A DNA stretch of 64,000 bases from Bacillota bacterium (GCA_021828865.1 JAJZCW010000001.1:81851-145850); one strand, 5' to 3'; shown: positions 1-8,682, numbered from the stretch's first letter. Translations and numbers: made by a program. Notes: a model not told the origin generated them from the sequence alone.

Positions 1-124
1 ATTCATGCTCGAAATGCGAAAAAAGAACGGCGCCGATGATGATACAAATAAAAGCGACAAGCGTTATGTATAAAGCGGAGCGCCGGGTAATCGTTTGCAT
101 CAATCGATAAAACAATACAAACAA
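1..124 (-). CDS. Membrane protein N-terminus (partial, possibly ion channel)
   Basis: The frame is open from a TTG at 124 to the left edge of the window. An AGGGGTGA ribosome site lies six bases upstream of the TTG, and an alternative ATG lies at 100. The 41 visible residues are a short basic start followed by one hydrophobic helix (about residues 16-33) ending in GAVLFSHFEHE. A first helix that ends in a G-x-x-x-x-x-x-E-like turn recalls two-TM bacterial potassium channels. That is only a resemblance, because the pore and cytoplasmic parts lie outside the window. The coding status is fairly likely; the function is a guess. Confidence 0.4.
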   Translation of the reverse strand, partial: MFVLFYRLMQTITRRSALYITLVAFICIIIGAVLFSHFEHE

Positions 125-156
125 TCTGGATCACCCCTCTGCCTCTAGCATACTAC

Positions 157-186
157 AAAAAAACCTTCTCGCTCAGGAGAAGGTTT
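157..186 (-). terminator. Rho-independent terminator after the PHP phosphatase
   Basis: A perfect 10-bp stem (arms 161-170 and 177-186, loop of 6) is followed on the minus strand by seven T residues (157-163). It ends transcription of the leftward operon about 100 bases past the phosphatase stop codon and separates it from the next leftward gene. Confidence 0.85.
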
Positions 187-287
187 GATTGGCTGAGGCA
201 TGATCATCCAACGGGAGTCAGTTGTTCATGCAATACTTTGATAATAATAACTTAACCTGTAATCAACCTGAAATTACGCTATGTATT

Positions 288-1109
288 TTATTTTGGCTGA
301 TTAATCGCGTGGAATGACCTCTTGCGTTCGGTGAAAGCAACCAACTCAGTATAGCCTGTTTCTTTCGCATAGGAAACGGCCTTGTCGTAGTCTGCACCAA
401 CATCTTCGGGACGATGGGCATCCGAATTGATCACAATGGGAACATTCCGCCTGTAACTCGCCCTTAAAAGGCCGGGGGCAGGATACAGTTTACCAACCGG
501 TTTGCGAAGTCCGGCTGTCGACACCTCAATCACAGCATCATTTTTTGAAAAGGTTTCCGAAAGTTGATCGTACCATTCCTCTAAAAATACCTGATCATCA
601 GGTTCATGACCAAACACCTTGATCACATCCGCATGACCGACAAAATCAAATAATTTACTCTCCACCATTTGTGTCAGTATTGAAAAATATTCATCATACG
701 TTTTCTTGATGTCGCGATTCTCCCACTTGGATTTCATCTCCAGTAAATCAAAGCCAAAATCGCCGAGCCAATGGACGGAACCTATCACGTAATCGAACGG
801 ATAGGATTTGATGAAAGCCTCCAGTGCGGTTTCCGTGCCAGGAATAAAGTCAAGTTCGATGCCGAATTTGACAGAATGCCCCGCTTTTCGTGCATCTTCC
901 ACCATCATGAAATACTCGTCTAAGTTCTCCGTTCTTCTTTCACGAATCCATGGATTATCCAATAAATGAGAGGTTTGCAAAAAACGGTAGGCGTGTTCCG
1001 AAACGCCATATTCATCAATTCCGCGAGATTTTGCCACGGAGAGAAAATATTCCAACCACTCAACCGTGTAAGGTCCTTTTTCTGTATGAGTATGATAATC
1101 TGTCAGCAT
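288..1109 (-). CDS. PHP-family histidinol-phosphatase (HisJ-like)
   Basis: This 273-residue protein belongs to the PHP metallo-phosphoesterase superfamily and most resembles HisJ/HisK histidinol-phosphatase, which removes phosphate from L-histidinol phosphate in histidine synthesis. It begins with the metal-binding motif DYHTHT and also shows EHA, GIELDF, GSVHW, GHADV and NSDAH, which together bind the metal cluster. I chose the ATG at 1109 because an AGGAGTG site lies about eight bases upstream; the frame continues upstream without homology. No other histidine genes are nearby, so it may act on another phosphate ester. It is the last gene of the leftward res cluster. Confidence 0.8.
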   Translation of the reverse strand: MLTDYHTHTEKGPYTVEWLEYFLSVAKSRGIDEYGVSEHAYRFLQTSHLLDNPWIRERRTENLDEYFMMVEDARKAGHSVKFGIELDFIPGTETALEAFIKSYPFDYVIGSVHWLGDFGFDLLEMKSKWENRDIKKTYDEYFSILTQMVESKLFDFVGHADVIKVFGHEPDDQVFLEEWYDQLSETFSKNDAVIEVSTAGLRKPVGKLYPAPGLLRASYRRNVPIVINSDAHRPEDVGADYDKAVSYAKETGYTELVAFTERKRSFHAINQPK

Positions 1110-1138
1110 TCTATCCACTCCTATACCTATCTCTCTCG

Positions 1139-1303
1139 TTACCATGAATATTTTACGCCATAGCGGCCTTTTTTGGTGCGATAAACGTAGACATAGCGAG
1201 GTAATCGGGAGCGGATCATTGATTCTCCTTCGCGAATACGGGTCGCATAGCAACCTGCCTGAAATTTGCTTTCGTATAATTTCCCGCTATAAATCCAACC
1301 CAA
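1139..1303 (-). CDS. Small hypothetical protein, 54 aa
   Basis: A TTG start at 1303 follows a GGAGGG site with a six-base spacer. The frame encodes 54 mostly basic and aromatic residues ending in RTKKGRYGVKYSW and has one cysteine. The ribosome site overlaps the end of resE, and the stop lies about 30 bases before the PHP gene, so it appears to be co-transcribed with both. I do not recognise the family and see no membrane segment. The strong ribosome site and tight packing argue for a real gene. Confidence 0.5.
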   Translation of the reverse strand: MGWIYSGKLYESKFQAGCYATRIREGESMIRSRLPRYVYVYRTKKGRYGVKYSW

Positions 1304-1314
1304 TTCGCACCCTC

Positions 1315-3105
1315 CTATTCTACGGATCCATCATTAACCAGTGGTATGATGATGGTAAAAGTGGTTCCAATCCCTAGTGCACTTTGCACGCCAATCTCTC
1401 CATGATGGGCCCGAATGAGACTGCTGACGATAGCAAGCCCAATGCCTGTGCCACCAGATGCTCCTGTTCTGATCCTCGCCTTGTCAGCTTTATAAAAACG
1501 TTCAAAGACAAAAGGAAGATCCTTTTCAGAAATTCCCTCACCAGTATCAGTCACACGCACGACGGCTTGATGATCAGAGGCTTCTGTCCTCAGGGTGATA
1601 CTGCCCGTCTTGGTGTGACGAAACGCATTGTCGACAAGATTGGTAAGCACCTGTTCCAACCTGTCTTCATCCCCCATTACATTTAGCGAACCGGTAGTTT
1701 CGTCTAGGTGTAATTGTAACCCCCTTTCCTGAATGGCGCCATGAAATTTTTTCGCAACGCGCCTTACTATGGCGCATATGTCTATATTATCCATATGCAT
1801 TGAAAAATGGCCTGACTCAAGTTGTGCCAAATCAAGCAGTTCGTTCACTAACCGCCGCATACGAAGTGTTTCGTCATGGATAATGTGAATCAATTCATCC
1901 TGTTGGAGCGGGTCATCTCCAAAGTTATCCATCAATGCTTCTGCATATCCTTGGAGCAACGTGAGCGGTGTGCGCAATTCATGCGATACATTGGCGACGA
2001 AGTCTTTTCGCAAATGGTCTAATCTTTTTTCCTCTGTAGTATCTCTCATCACGGCCAGCGTTCCTCGAAGTTCTGTGACATGATCTGGTTCGTAAAGTGG
2101 GGTCATCGTCACCGACAAATCTCTTCCGAGCCACTGCAATTCTGCATGAATGGGTTTGCGTGCATTTAACGCGCTTTGTTGTAATGTGGTCAGCTCACTT
2201 GGCCAATCGCTGATCCCGTACGGCGTCGATTCCTGATCCCTCATACTGAGTGTTCTAGCTCTTCGCAGCCATTGCTCAGCGGAAGGATTTAAGAGAGTGG
2301 CGACACCGGTGCGGTCTGTGGCAATCACAATATCCATCATGGCATTCAGGATGCCTGCCATTTGTTCTTTTTCCTGTGTCAATGCCAGCATGGATTGCTC
2401 AAGTTCAGCCGCAACATGATTGAATGTTTTACCGAGTCTACCCACTTCATCCTGAGTCACCACGCGTACACGCAGATCAAATTGACCTTTAGCCAAGCGC
2501 TCTGCCGCCTGATTCATTTCTACCAGCGGCCTTGACAGGTTTTTGGAAACGACAAATGCCAGCCCTGTAGTTAGAATGGTACCCAAAATTACAGCGAAAA
2601 CAATTAGCGCAGGTATTGTATAATTTGGATTACCCGCAAATTGACTGGACTCTGTAATGATCAAATAAGCAGTAATCTTGCCACTTTGATTCTTGATAGG
2701 ATTAATGGCATAAATGATCGTTTGCTGATCGGGTTTCGTTAAAAAAGAAGGGACTCCGGAGAAAATGAGCGGTGGACTCGTACTCAATTGGGCAACTTCA
2801 TCTGCTGACAAAGATTTTATGAAGTGATTCAAGGAGAAGCCTACTTTGCTTCTTGAAGCAATGATGTAATAGTGACTGTGTGAGGCAGACAACTCCCTAT
2901 TAACATAATTTTGTATCATTTGAGGCGGTTCTTTGCGTAATACTTCACCTACCAGAATGGCCTGATTGGTAAGGTCTATTCTTTGCATTTCCGATACATA
3001 AGAATGAAAGAATTGCTGCAAATAGACCGCCAATATAGAGAGAACAATCACCACCAGGCCAATGATGGTAAGCCATAACTTAAGAACGACACTGCGTCGA
3101 ATCAC
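1315..3105 (-). CDS. resE: Sensor histidine kinase ResE
   Basis: This 596-residue membrane histidine kinase is the partner of the adjacent ResD. It has a transmembrane helix at about 9-30, an extracytoplasmic sensor of about 130 residues and a second helix near 163-186. A HAMP domain (about 187-240), a PAS domain (about 250-360) and a HisKA domain follow, with the phosphorylated histidine at 375 (SHELRTP). The HATPase domain shows NLVDNAFRHT, DTGEGIS and GGTGIGLAIV. In Bacillus, ResE senses oxygen limitation and nitric oxide. The GTG start overlaps the resD stop by one base, so the two are translationally coupled. The name rests on synteny (rluB-resD-resE) and on ResD. Confidence 0.85.
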   Translation of the reverse strand: MIRRSVVLKLWLTIIGLVVIVLSILAVYLQQFFHSYVSEMQRIDLTNQAILVGEVLRKEPPQMIQNYVNRELSASHSHYYIIASRSKVGFSLNHFIKSLSADEVAQLSTSPPLIFSGVPSFLTKPDQQTIIYAINPIKNQSGKITAYLIITESSQFAGNPNYTIPALIVFAVILGTILTTGLAFVVSKNLSRPLVEMNQAAERLAKGQFDLRVRVVTQDEVGRLGKTFNHVAAELEQSMLALTQEKEQMAGILNAMMDIVIATDRTGVATLLNPSAEQWLRRARTLSMRDQESTPYGISDWPSELTTLQQSALNARKPIHAELQWLGRDLSVTMTPLYEPDHVTELRGTLAVMRDTTEEKRLDHLRKDFVANVSHELRTPLTLLQGYAEALMDNFGDDPLQQDELIHIIHDETLRMRRLVNELLDLAQLESGHFSMHMDNIDICAIVRRVAKKFHGAIQERGLQLHLDETTGSLNVMGDEDRLEQVLTNLVDNAFRHTKTGSITLRTEASDHQAVVRVTDTGEGISEKDLPFVFERFYKADKARIRTGASGGTGIGLAIVSSLIRAHHGEIGVQSALGIGTTFTIIIPLVNDGSVE

Positions 3106-3824
3106 TAATCGACCACCTCAAACTTATAGCCAACCCCCCAGACCGTGTGAATGTGTTGTGGAACGCGATCTGACAAACGTCCTAATTTTTCCCGCAAACG
3201 CTTTACATGGGTATCGACTGTGCGTTGATCACCAAAAAATTGATAATTCCAAACATCTCTCAGTAATTCTTCCCTACTGAAGACCTTTTCCGGTCGTTGG
3301 GCTAAATATAAAAGCAGTTCAAATTCTTTAGGTGTTAAAGATACTTCCGCGTCTTCTACCAACACTTTGCGTGCGTCCACATTGATAACAAGTCCTGGAA
3401 AAGTCAGGATATGACCAAGGTTAGGAGGTTGGATGGTTTCAGGAATCACATTTCCTGTTCTGCGCAAAAGGGCTTTAACCCGCATCACGAGTTCGCGAGG
3501 GCTGAATGGCTTCACCACATAATCGTCTGCGCCTAGTTCAAATCCGTGAATTCTGGTACTTTCATCCCCAGCTGCGGTTAGCATGATCACAGGCGTCTCT
3601 TTATATTGCCGTAATTCCAGGCACACATCCCGTCCATCCATACCTGGCAACATGAGGTCCAGAATGATTATCGCATAATCCTCCTCGAGCGCCATTTTGA
3701 GAGCTGATGTCCCATTATCGCTTTCATCGACAATAAACCCATTGCGTTCTAAGTACATTCGTACTAATCGACGAATGCGTTCTTCATCATCCACTACCAG
3801 TATACGCTCGTGAAGCTCGCTCAA
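3105..3824 (-). CDS. resD: Response regulator ResD
   Basis: This 239-residue OmpR/PhoB-class regulator has an N-terminal receiver domain with acidic residues near 12-13, phosphoacceptor Asp56 (ILDLMLPG) and the KPFSPREL switch lysine. The C-terminal winged helix (about 140-237) ends in VWGVGYKFEVVD. The receiver sequence, including RRLVRMYLERNGF, is close to B. subtilis ResD, which activates genes for aerobic and anaerobic respiration. It follows rluB directly; resABC, which precede resD in Bacillus, are not present. A possible regulatory inverted repeat lies upstream. Confidence 0.9.
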   Translation of the reverse strand: MSELHERILVVDDEERIRRLVRMYLERNGFIVDESDNGTSALKMALEEDYAIIILDLMLPGMDGRDVCLELRQYKETPVIMLTAAGDESTRIHGFELGADDYVVKPFSPRELVMRVKALLRRTGNVIPETIQPPNLGHILTFPGLVINVDARKVLVEDAEVSLTPKEFELLLYLAQRPEKVFSREELLRDVWNYQFFGDQRTVDTHVKRLREKLGRLSDRVPQHIHTVWGVGYKFEVVD

Positions 3825-3855
3825 CGCATAACCCTCCTTGGTATGGCTATCCTGA

Positions 3856-3903
3856 TGTCAAAATTGAAAATGTATACACGCTAATTATAACAGTATTTTG
3901 ACA
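3856..3903. promoter_or_regulatory. Inverted repeat with Spo0A-box-like arms upstream of resD
   Basis: TGTCAAAAT (3856-3864) is repeated in inverted orientation as ATTTTGACA (3895-3903) with a 30-base spacer. The spacer contains TATAAT on the minus strand, a likely -10 of a resD promoter. The minus-strand right arm reads TTGTCAAA, which fits the Spo0A box consensus TTGTCRAA, and the left arm fits at 7 of 8 bases. Control by Spo0A is inference only. Confidence 0.35.
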
Positions 3904-3905
3904 AT

Positions 3906-4652
3906 CTACCATCTGTGATTTTGATCATAGGTGATTGCGTGAAGTTTTTCCACTTCTGAAGATGTCAAATAACGCCAGCCCCCTGGCCTTAATCCTTTCA
4001 AATTTAAGTTGCCGTAGCGAATCCGTGTCAATTTTAAGCATGGATGGTCAATGAAATCAAGCATTTTTCTCACTTGACGATTTCTTCCTTCGTGAATCGC
4101 AATCTCAAGTTTTGTGGTGGTGGCATCTCGTCCCAAAATTCTCACCTTGGCGGGAGCTGTCTTTTTCCCCTCAAGCAAAATTCCTCTTCGAAGTTGTTGG
4201 ACAGACTCCTTTGAAACATCTCCTGACACCAGTGCTTCGTAAGTCTTTTCAATGCCAAAACCAGGATGCATCAAGCGATGAGCCAATTCCCCATCATTCG
4301 TTAAAAGAAGCAGACCGCTCGTGTCATAATCCAACCTTCCAATTGAAAAAACACGTGTTTTTACTCCGCCCAAAAAATCATATACCGTTTTTCTCCCCTG
4401 AGGATCAGAGGCGGTGGTCATGACCTTGATAGGTTTGTATAACAAAATGTAGACAAACGATTCCGCTTGCCCAATGGTGATGCCATCAATTTCGATTTTG
4501 TCTTTTGCAGACACTTTTACACCTAGCTCATTCACAGGTTTACCGTTCACGCGCACGCGCCCTGAACGAATGTATTCCTCCGCTTTTCTGCGGGATGCGA
4601 TTCCTCTTGCGGCAATCGCTTTTTGCAGTCGCTCTGTTGCTTGATTATTCAA
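3906..4652 (-). CDS. rluB: 23S rRNA pseudouridine synthase RluB family
   Basis: This 248-residue RsuA/RluB-type pseudouridine synthase has an N-terminal S4 RNA-binding domain (about 7-65, with ASRRKAEEYI). The catalytic domain carries GRLDYDTSGLLLLTNDGEL, including the catalytic aspartate, and later EGRNRQVRKM. It isomerises a uridine in helix 93 of 23S rRNA in its relatives. The start is a TTG behind GGAGAG. It lies directly after spmB and before resD, the position of ypuL in B. subtilis. Confidence 0.92.
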   Translation of the reverse strand: MNNQATERLQKAIAARGIASRRKAEEYIRSGRVRVNGKPVNELGVKVSAKDKIEIDGITIGQAESFVYILLYKPIKVMTTASDPQGRKTVYDFLGGVKTRVFSIGRLDYDTSGLLLLTNDGELAHRLMHPGFGIEKTYEALVSGDVSKESVQQLRRGILLEGKKTAPAKVRILGRDATTTKLEIAIHEGRNRQVRKMLDFIDHPCLKLTRIRYGNLNLKGLRPGGWRYLTSSEVEKLHAITYDQNHRW

Positions 4653-4681
4653 TGATTAACTCTCCAATTTGGATCATCACT

Positions 4682-5209
4682 TTATTTCCCAATGATTAAA
4701 TATACAGCAAAAACAGATGCAATAACACTGATTAAATCTGACCACAACCCCACCTTCACCGCATATCGCGGATTTTTAATGCCAATACTCCCAAAATAAA
4801 CTGTTAACACATAAAGAGTAGTATCTGTGCTTCCCTGCATCGTTGAAGCGATTTTTCCTAGTAGCGAGTCAGGTCCATGGTGTTTAAATAGGTCAGTGAC
4901 GAGCGCCAGGGAACTTGCTCCTGATATTGGCCGAAGTAAAGCAATTGACAAGAGTTCTGGAGGAAACCTAAGAAAATGAAACACCGGACTTAGCGCATGA
5001 ATCACTAGGTTCAGTGCGCCTGAACTGCGAAACACACTGACTGCAACCATCATGCCGATCAAATTCGGAATTAGATTGATCGCCGTTTGAAATCCGTCTT
5101 TGGCACCGAGGACAAACGTTTCGTAAAGCGGCACCTTGCGAATGACCGCCACCACGAGAATCATCGCCAAACTGAGCGGCAGTGCAAAGGATGATACCTC
5201 CGCTATCAT
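4682..5209 (-). CDS. spmB: Spore maturation protein B
   Basis: This 175-residue integral membrane protein is of the nucleoside-recognition (Gate) domain family. It shows NLIGMMVAVSVFRSSGAL, LLRPISGASSLALV and the GSTDTTLYVLTVYFGSIGI motif typical of SpmB. With SpmA it is needed for full dehydration of the spore core. Its ATG overlaps the spmA stop by four bases (ATGA). B. subtilis SpmB is of similar length (about 178 residues). Confidence 0.93.
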   Translation of the reverse strand: MIAEVSSFALPLSLAMILVVAVIRKVPLYETFVLGAKDGFQTAINLIPNLIGMMVAVSVFRSSGALNLVIHALSPVFHFLRFPPELLSIALLRPISGASSLALVTDLFKHHGPDSLLGKIASTMQGSTDTTLYVLTVYFGSIGIKNPRYAVKVGLWSDLISVIASVFAVYLIIGK

Positions 5210-5814
5210 TTAGCATATCCCTTACATGGATGATTCACTTGGTGCCGATGACGGTAAAATCTGTCCAGAATGATGGCTGCGGTCGTGGCGATAGCCGTGG
5301 CAAGCAGTGTAGGCAATACGATATCCGCTGGATTTTTAGAATGAAATTCCGCTCTTAACCCAATCATAGTAGCGGGAATAATGGTCAGGCTAGCCGTATT
5401 TAAGGCAAGCAATGTACACATCGCATCAGAAGCCATGTCTTTCGTGGGGTTCAGTTTTTGAAGTTCCTCCATGGCTTTGAGTCCAAGTGGAGTGGCTGCA
5501 TTACCAAGGCCGAGAAGATTGGCGCTCATATTGGCGATAATGGCTCCCATTGCCGGGTGAGATTCAGGAACAGATGGGAACAGCCACTTGGCAATTGGCT
5601 TCACCAATTTTGAGAGGCCTTCAATCAGCCTAGCCGATTCAGCAATCTTCATGATTCCAAGCCAAAAAGTGATGATGCTGACTAGTCCGATGGCTACTTC
5701 CACTCCGGATTTGGCACCGTCCCAAAGTCCATTAGTGACCTGTGCAACATGTCCCGTTGCAAAAGCAACAATCAGACCAGACATCATCAGCGTGAACCAT
5801 ATGATATTCAGCAA
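5206..5814 (-). CDS. spmA: Spore maturation protein A
   Basis: This 202-residue membrane protein is the partner of SpmB. It contains NMSANLLGLGNAATPLGLKA and NTASLTIIPATMIGLR, the hallmark Gate-domain segments. I chose the TTG at 5814: it has a GGGGAGG site eight bases upstream and gives the expected N-terminus (MLNIIWFTLMMSGL). The frame itself runs farther upstream, but that part overlaps dacB and lacks family resemblance. It lies 32 bases after dacB, giving the classical dacB-spmA-spmB order. Confidence 0.92.
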   Translation of the reverse strand: MLNIIWFTLMMSGLIVAFATGHVAQVTNGLWDGAKSGVEVAIGLVSIITFWLGIMKIAESARLIEGLSKLVKPIAKWLFPSVPESHPAMGAIIANMSANLLGLGNAATPLGLKAMEELQKLNPTKDMASDAMCTLLALNTASLTIIPATMIGLRAEFHSKNPADIVLPTLLATAIATTAAIILDRFYRHRHQVNHPCKGYAK

Positions 5815-5846
5815 CCTGATTTCCTCCCCAGAAATGCAGCAGCTTG

Positions 5847-6974
5847 TCAGAACCAACCCTTTATTTTTCCCCACCAGCTTTTTGCAGGCATGTCCTCTTT
5901 TGCAATGAGCATGGTTTTGCCAATGAGTTGTTGATGAAGTGAAACATAAAGCACACCTATTTTTTGACCGGCACGAATTGGCGCCTTCTGTTTGGTTGGT
6001 GTAATGTGGTAGACCAGCGCTGACCACTCATCTTCGCGAAGTGGATAATAGACAGGCGCTTGAGGAACGCTGATCACACCTGTCCGCACCCCATCCTTTA
6101 TAGGCAACAGGTAGTCTTTTTGCCTAACTGAGGTGACATCTATTTTTCGATACACCTGTAACCCGTAACTCAGTAATGATTTGGCATCATTCCAGTCTGA
6201 CGGATCATCCAGTACAACGAGCACTACCTGTCTTCCCCCAAGACTGGCCGATGCGGCAAGACAGCGCCCTGCCGCTTTGGTGTAGCCTGTTTTAACGCCA
6301 TCCGCATTTTGCATCATCCACAATAATTTATTTTTGTTTCTTAAGCGCATGCCATTCATTTCAGTACTGCGCGAGATACGATAAAATTTGGTGCTGACCA
6401 CTTGACGAAACAAAGGATTTTTGAGCGCTTGCCCAGTAAGCACTGCAAAGTCGTCTGCACTGGCATAATGGCCATTTTGATCAAGTCCATGTGGATTGGT
6501 GAAGTGGGTATTTTTTAAATGCAACCGTGTGACTTCCTGATTCATCAACTTGGCAAATTGATCCGTTGAGCCTGCCACCGCTTCGGCAATCGAAGTGGCT
6601 GCATCGTTGCCACTTCGCAACATCATGGCGTATAGCAAGTCGCGTACCTTGATTTTTTCACCTGCCCGTAGGTATACAGAAGAACCTTCTTGGCGTGCGG
6701 CATTGGCGGATATTGTCACCACTTTGTTCAGTTGATTGCTTTTGATCGCAACCCAGCCGGTTACTACTTTGGTTAAACTGGCAATTCTCCTCGGTTCGTG
6801 GCCATTTTTTTCATATAAAATTCTTCCACTATCCACATCCAACAAACATGCGGATGCAGCATGTACAAACGGTGCTGAAGTAGTTGCGTTCACTTTCAGT
6901 GGTCCATTGCCACCCACCATGCAAAGAACGATCATCAATCCAGCAATATACTTGTTGGTTTGAATTGTATGCAC
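5847..6974 (-). CDS. dacB: D-alanyl-D-alanine carboxypeptidase DacB (PBP5*)
   Basis: This 375-residue penicillin-binding protein of peptidase family S11 has an N-terminal signal peptide. The catalytic motifs are SLTK (Ser66, Lys69), SGN (121-123) and KTG (228-230), and a C-terminal PBP5-like beta domain follows. It trims D-alanine from stem peptides, and in Bacillus the protein in this position limits cross-links in the spore cortex. The start is GTG with GGGGG eight bases upstream. The family assignment is firm; the spore role rests on its linkage to spmAB. Confidence 0.92.
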   Translation of the reverse strand: MHTIQTNKYIAGLMIVLCMVGGNGPLKVNATTSAPFVHAASACLLDVDSGRILYEKNGHEPRRIASLTKVVTGWVAIKSNQLNKVVTISANAARQEGSSVYLRAGEKIKVRDLLYAMMLRSGNDAATSIAEAVAGSTDQFAKLMNQEVTRLHLKNTHFTNPHGLDQNGHYASADDFAVLTGQALKNPLFRQVVSTKFYRISRSTEMNGMRLRNKNKLLWMMQNADGVKTGYTKAAGRCLAASASLGGRQVVLVVLDDPSDWNDAKSLLSYGLQVYRKIDVTSVRQKDYLLPIKDGVRTGVISVPQAPVYYPLREDEWSALVYHITPTKQKAPIRAGQKIGVLYVSLHQQLIGKTMLIAKEDMPAKSWWGKIKGWF

Positions 6975-7012
6975 CTTCTTGTCCCCCTAGAAGCCAACCC
7001 CACTTTTTAAAT

Positions 7013-7038
7013 AAAAAACGAGCGCGAGACACCGCGCT
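7013..7038 (-). terminator. Rho-independent terminator between gerW and dacB
   Basis: A 6-bp GC-only stem (7021-7026 with 7033-7038) is followed on the minus strand by CG and then six T residues (7013-7018). It probably separates transcription of gerW and upstream genes from the sporulation genes dacB-spmAB. Confidence 0.75.
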
Positions 7039-7058
7039 AATTTTGTTGAATATGGATG

Positions 7059-7496
7059 TTAGTGAATGGGATCTGTCGCAGTTTCTTTCTTTTTCCCCAT
7101 AGATTCCAGCTTTTCAATAATCGTTGGTGCCATATCTATCAACCGATCATAAATTTGGTTACCAGGAACTGCAGATAATACCTTGACCTGCCCATGTCCT
7201 ACGACAAGAAATCCCATTGGATTAATGGAAACACCGCCACCAGCACCGCCTCCAAAAGGATAAGTATCCTGATTGCTGTTTGCCATTCCCGGCATACCCG
7301 GCATTTCCGGCTTCCCTTCTGCTTTACCAAACTCAGATCCTCCGGCGGCAAAACCGAATCCGACTCTGCTGATTGGCAAAATCAGGCTACCGTCCGGTGT
7401 TTCTACAGGATTGCCAAGTATGGTATTTACATCTACCATGGTCTGTAAATTCTCAAGCGTGGTGGACATCAGCGATTGGATTGGATGATCCTCCAT
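7059..7496 (-). CDS. gerW: Spore protein GerW (YtfJ)
   Basis: This 145-residue protein of the GerW/YtfJ sporulation family starts with MEDHPIQSLMSTTLENL. It then has TILGNPVETPDGSLILPISRVGFGFAAGG, a Gly/Met/Pro-rich middle, GAGGGVSINPMGFLVV and a helical end. In Bacillus it is a spore protein needed for L-alanine germination. The ATG at 7496 has AGGAGGGG just upstream. It overlaps the end of ytfI by about 44 bases, so it is coupled to that gene. Confidence 0.9.
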   Translation of the reverse strand: MEDHPIQSLMSTTLENLQTMVDVNTILGNPVETPDGSLILPISRVGFGFAAGGSEFGKAEGKPEMPGMPGMANSNQDTYPFGGGAGGGVSINPMGFLVVGHGQVKVLSAVPGNQIYDRLIDMAPTIIEKLESMGKKKETATDPIH

Positions 7497-8058
7497 GCGC
7501 ACCCCTCCTATGCAGCAATATAAAAATGCGAATGGCTGCATAGATAGCTTTGCCGAGCCTGCTTTTTACTATGCAATGAAGATCGGCATGCATGATCGGC
7601 TCATTGAAGTGAGGAGTGACTGTGGTCGTGGGTAAGGATAGAAAGCGAATATTGGTGAGGAGAAAATGGTTGATAATGCCTGCAAGGCCATAGGCGAGTC
7701 CTGTTAAAATTCCAGTCAGAGCCGCATCATCAACGCCCAGCTCAATGTTCCAGCTCCATTTTTTTATCGTCAATAGACGTAGAACATCATCAATGATGGG
7801 AAGAAGGTGAAAAAAAGGCGTAGATTGATGCAGTCGGGAGGATTTTAGGGAATCATTGAGCTTTTCTTCATTAGAAGTGGGTTGAAAGTCATTTTTTTTA
7901 CGATATCGAAACAATAAAATTCCTGTGATGTACAGCTGTGCCTTGACATCAATGGCTTTATTGTCTGCGTTCAAATGAATTCTCATTGATATTGGGAGCG
8001 AAAGGAGCACCACGATTGCTACGGCAATGGCCAAGACAATGATCCCTGTCGTCACCAT
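7453..8058 (-). CDS. ytfI: DUF2953 protein (YtfI-like)
   Basis: This protein of about 201 residues has one N-terminal membrane helix (about 3-23) and a variable charged region, followed by the DUF2953 segment (WNIELGVDDAALTGILTGLAYGL) and a C-terminal part with HADLHCIVKSRLGKAIYAAI. In Bacillus, ytfI precedes ytfJ (gerW), as here. Its function is unknown. The start is ambiguous: GGAGG lies four bases before the ATG at 8058 and seven before a GTG at 8055. Confidence 0.8.
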   Translation of the reverse strand: MVTTGIIVLAIAVAIVVLLSLPISMRIHLNADNKAIDVKAQLYITGILLFRYRKKNDFQPTSNEEKLNDSLKSSRLHQSTPFFHLLPIIDDVLRLLTIKKWSWNIELGVDDAALTGILTGLAYGLAGIINHFLLTNIRFLSLPTTTVTPHFNEPIMHADLHCIVKSRLGKAIYAAIRIFILLHRRGAHGGSSNPIADVHHA

Positions 8059-8112
8059 TCTGCCTCCCCTCACCGGGCATTCTGGCAGTTAATATTCTCC
8101 ATTTGAATGTAT

Positions 8113-8682
8113 TTATTCAATGACAGCATAGTTGAATTTGAGTTCTAGATCCTCTAAAGAATGCAAGCCGAAGTAATCCATGAAGTCTTTGCTGGTTCCG
8201 TATAATATCGGTCTACCTGGTGCATCAGCACGCCCCGTCTCCACAATCAATCCACGGGCAACGAGCGTTCCCACCGATCGATCGCTTTTTACGCCGCGTA
8301 TCTGGTCAATCTCTGCTCTCGTGATGGGCTGGCGAAATGCAATGATGGCTAGAATTTCAAGCGCAGCCTGGGAAAGTCCCGGTAAAGCCGGAGAGGTGGC
8401 CATTTTTTTTAGGTAGGGGGATAATGATGGCACTGTTAGCAATTGCCATGCCCCACCGATCATGTGGATGCGAAATGCCCTTTTTTCCCTATCCTGAAGA
8501 TCATCAAGAATCTGACAGATCATTTCCGCCTGGTCAGTGGTCATCTCGAGCACTTCCGCAATTTGCGAGGTGGACATTCCCTCATTGCCGGCAGCAAACA
8601 ATAGCCCCTCCAAAGTGCGGGCCAACTGTTCATTGGTAGCTAAAAGTTCAATAGCCCCATCAACTAGAGTCTCTCTATCCAT
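8113..8682 (-). CDS. scpB: Segregation and condensation protein B
   Basis: This 189-residue ScpB is the kite subunit of the SMC-ScpAB condensin, which organises and helps separate replicated origins. It has two winged-helix domains: LEGLLFAAGNEGMSTSQIAEVL in the first, and QAALEILAIIAFRQPITRAEIDQIRGV with GRADAPGRPILYGTS in the second. It starts inside the end of scpA (overlap of 19 bases), so translation is coupled. Confidence 0.96.
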   Translation of the reverse strand: MDRETLVDGAIELLATNEQLARTLEGLLFAAGNEGMSTSQIAEVLEMTTDQAEMICQILDDLQDREKRAFRIHMIGGAWQLLTVPSLSPYLKKMATSPALPGLSQAALEILAIIAFRQPITRAEIDQIRGVKSDRSVGTLVARGLIVETGRADAPGRPILYGTSKDFMDYFGLHSLEDLELKFNYAVIE

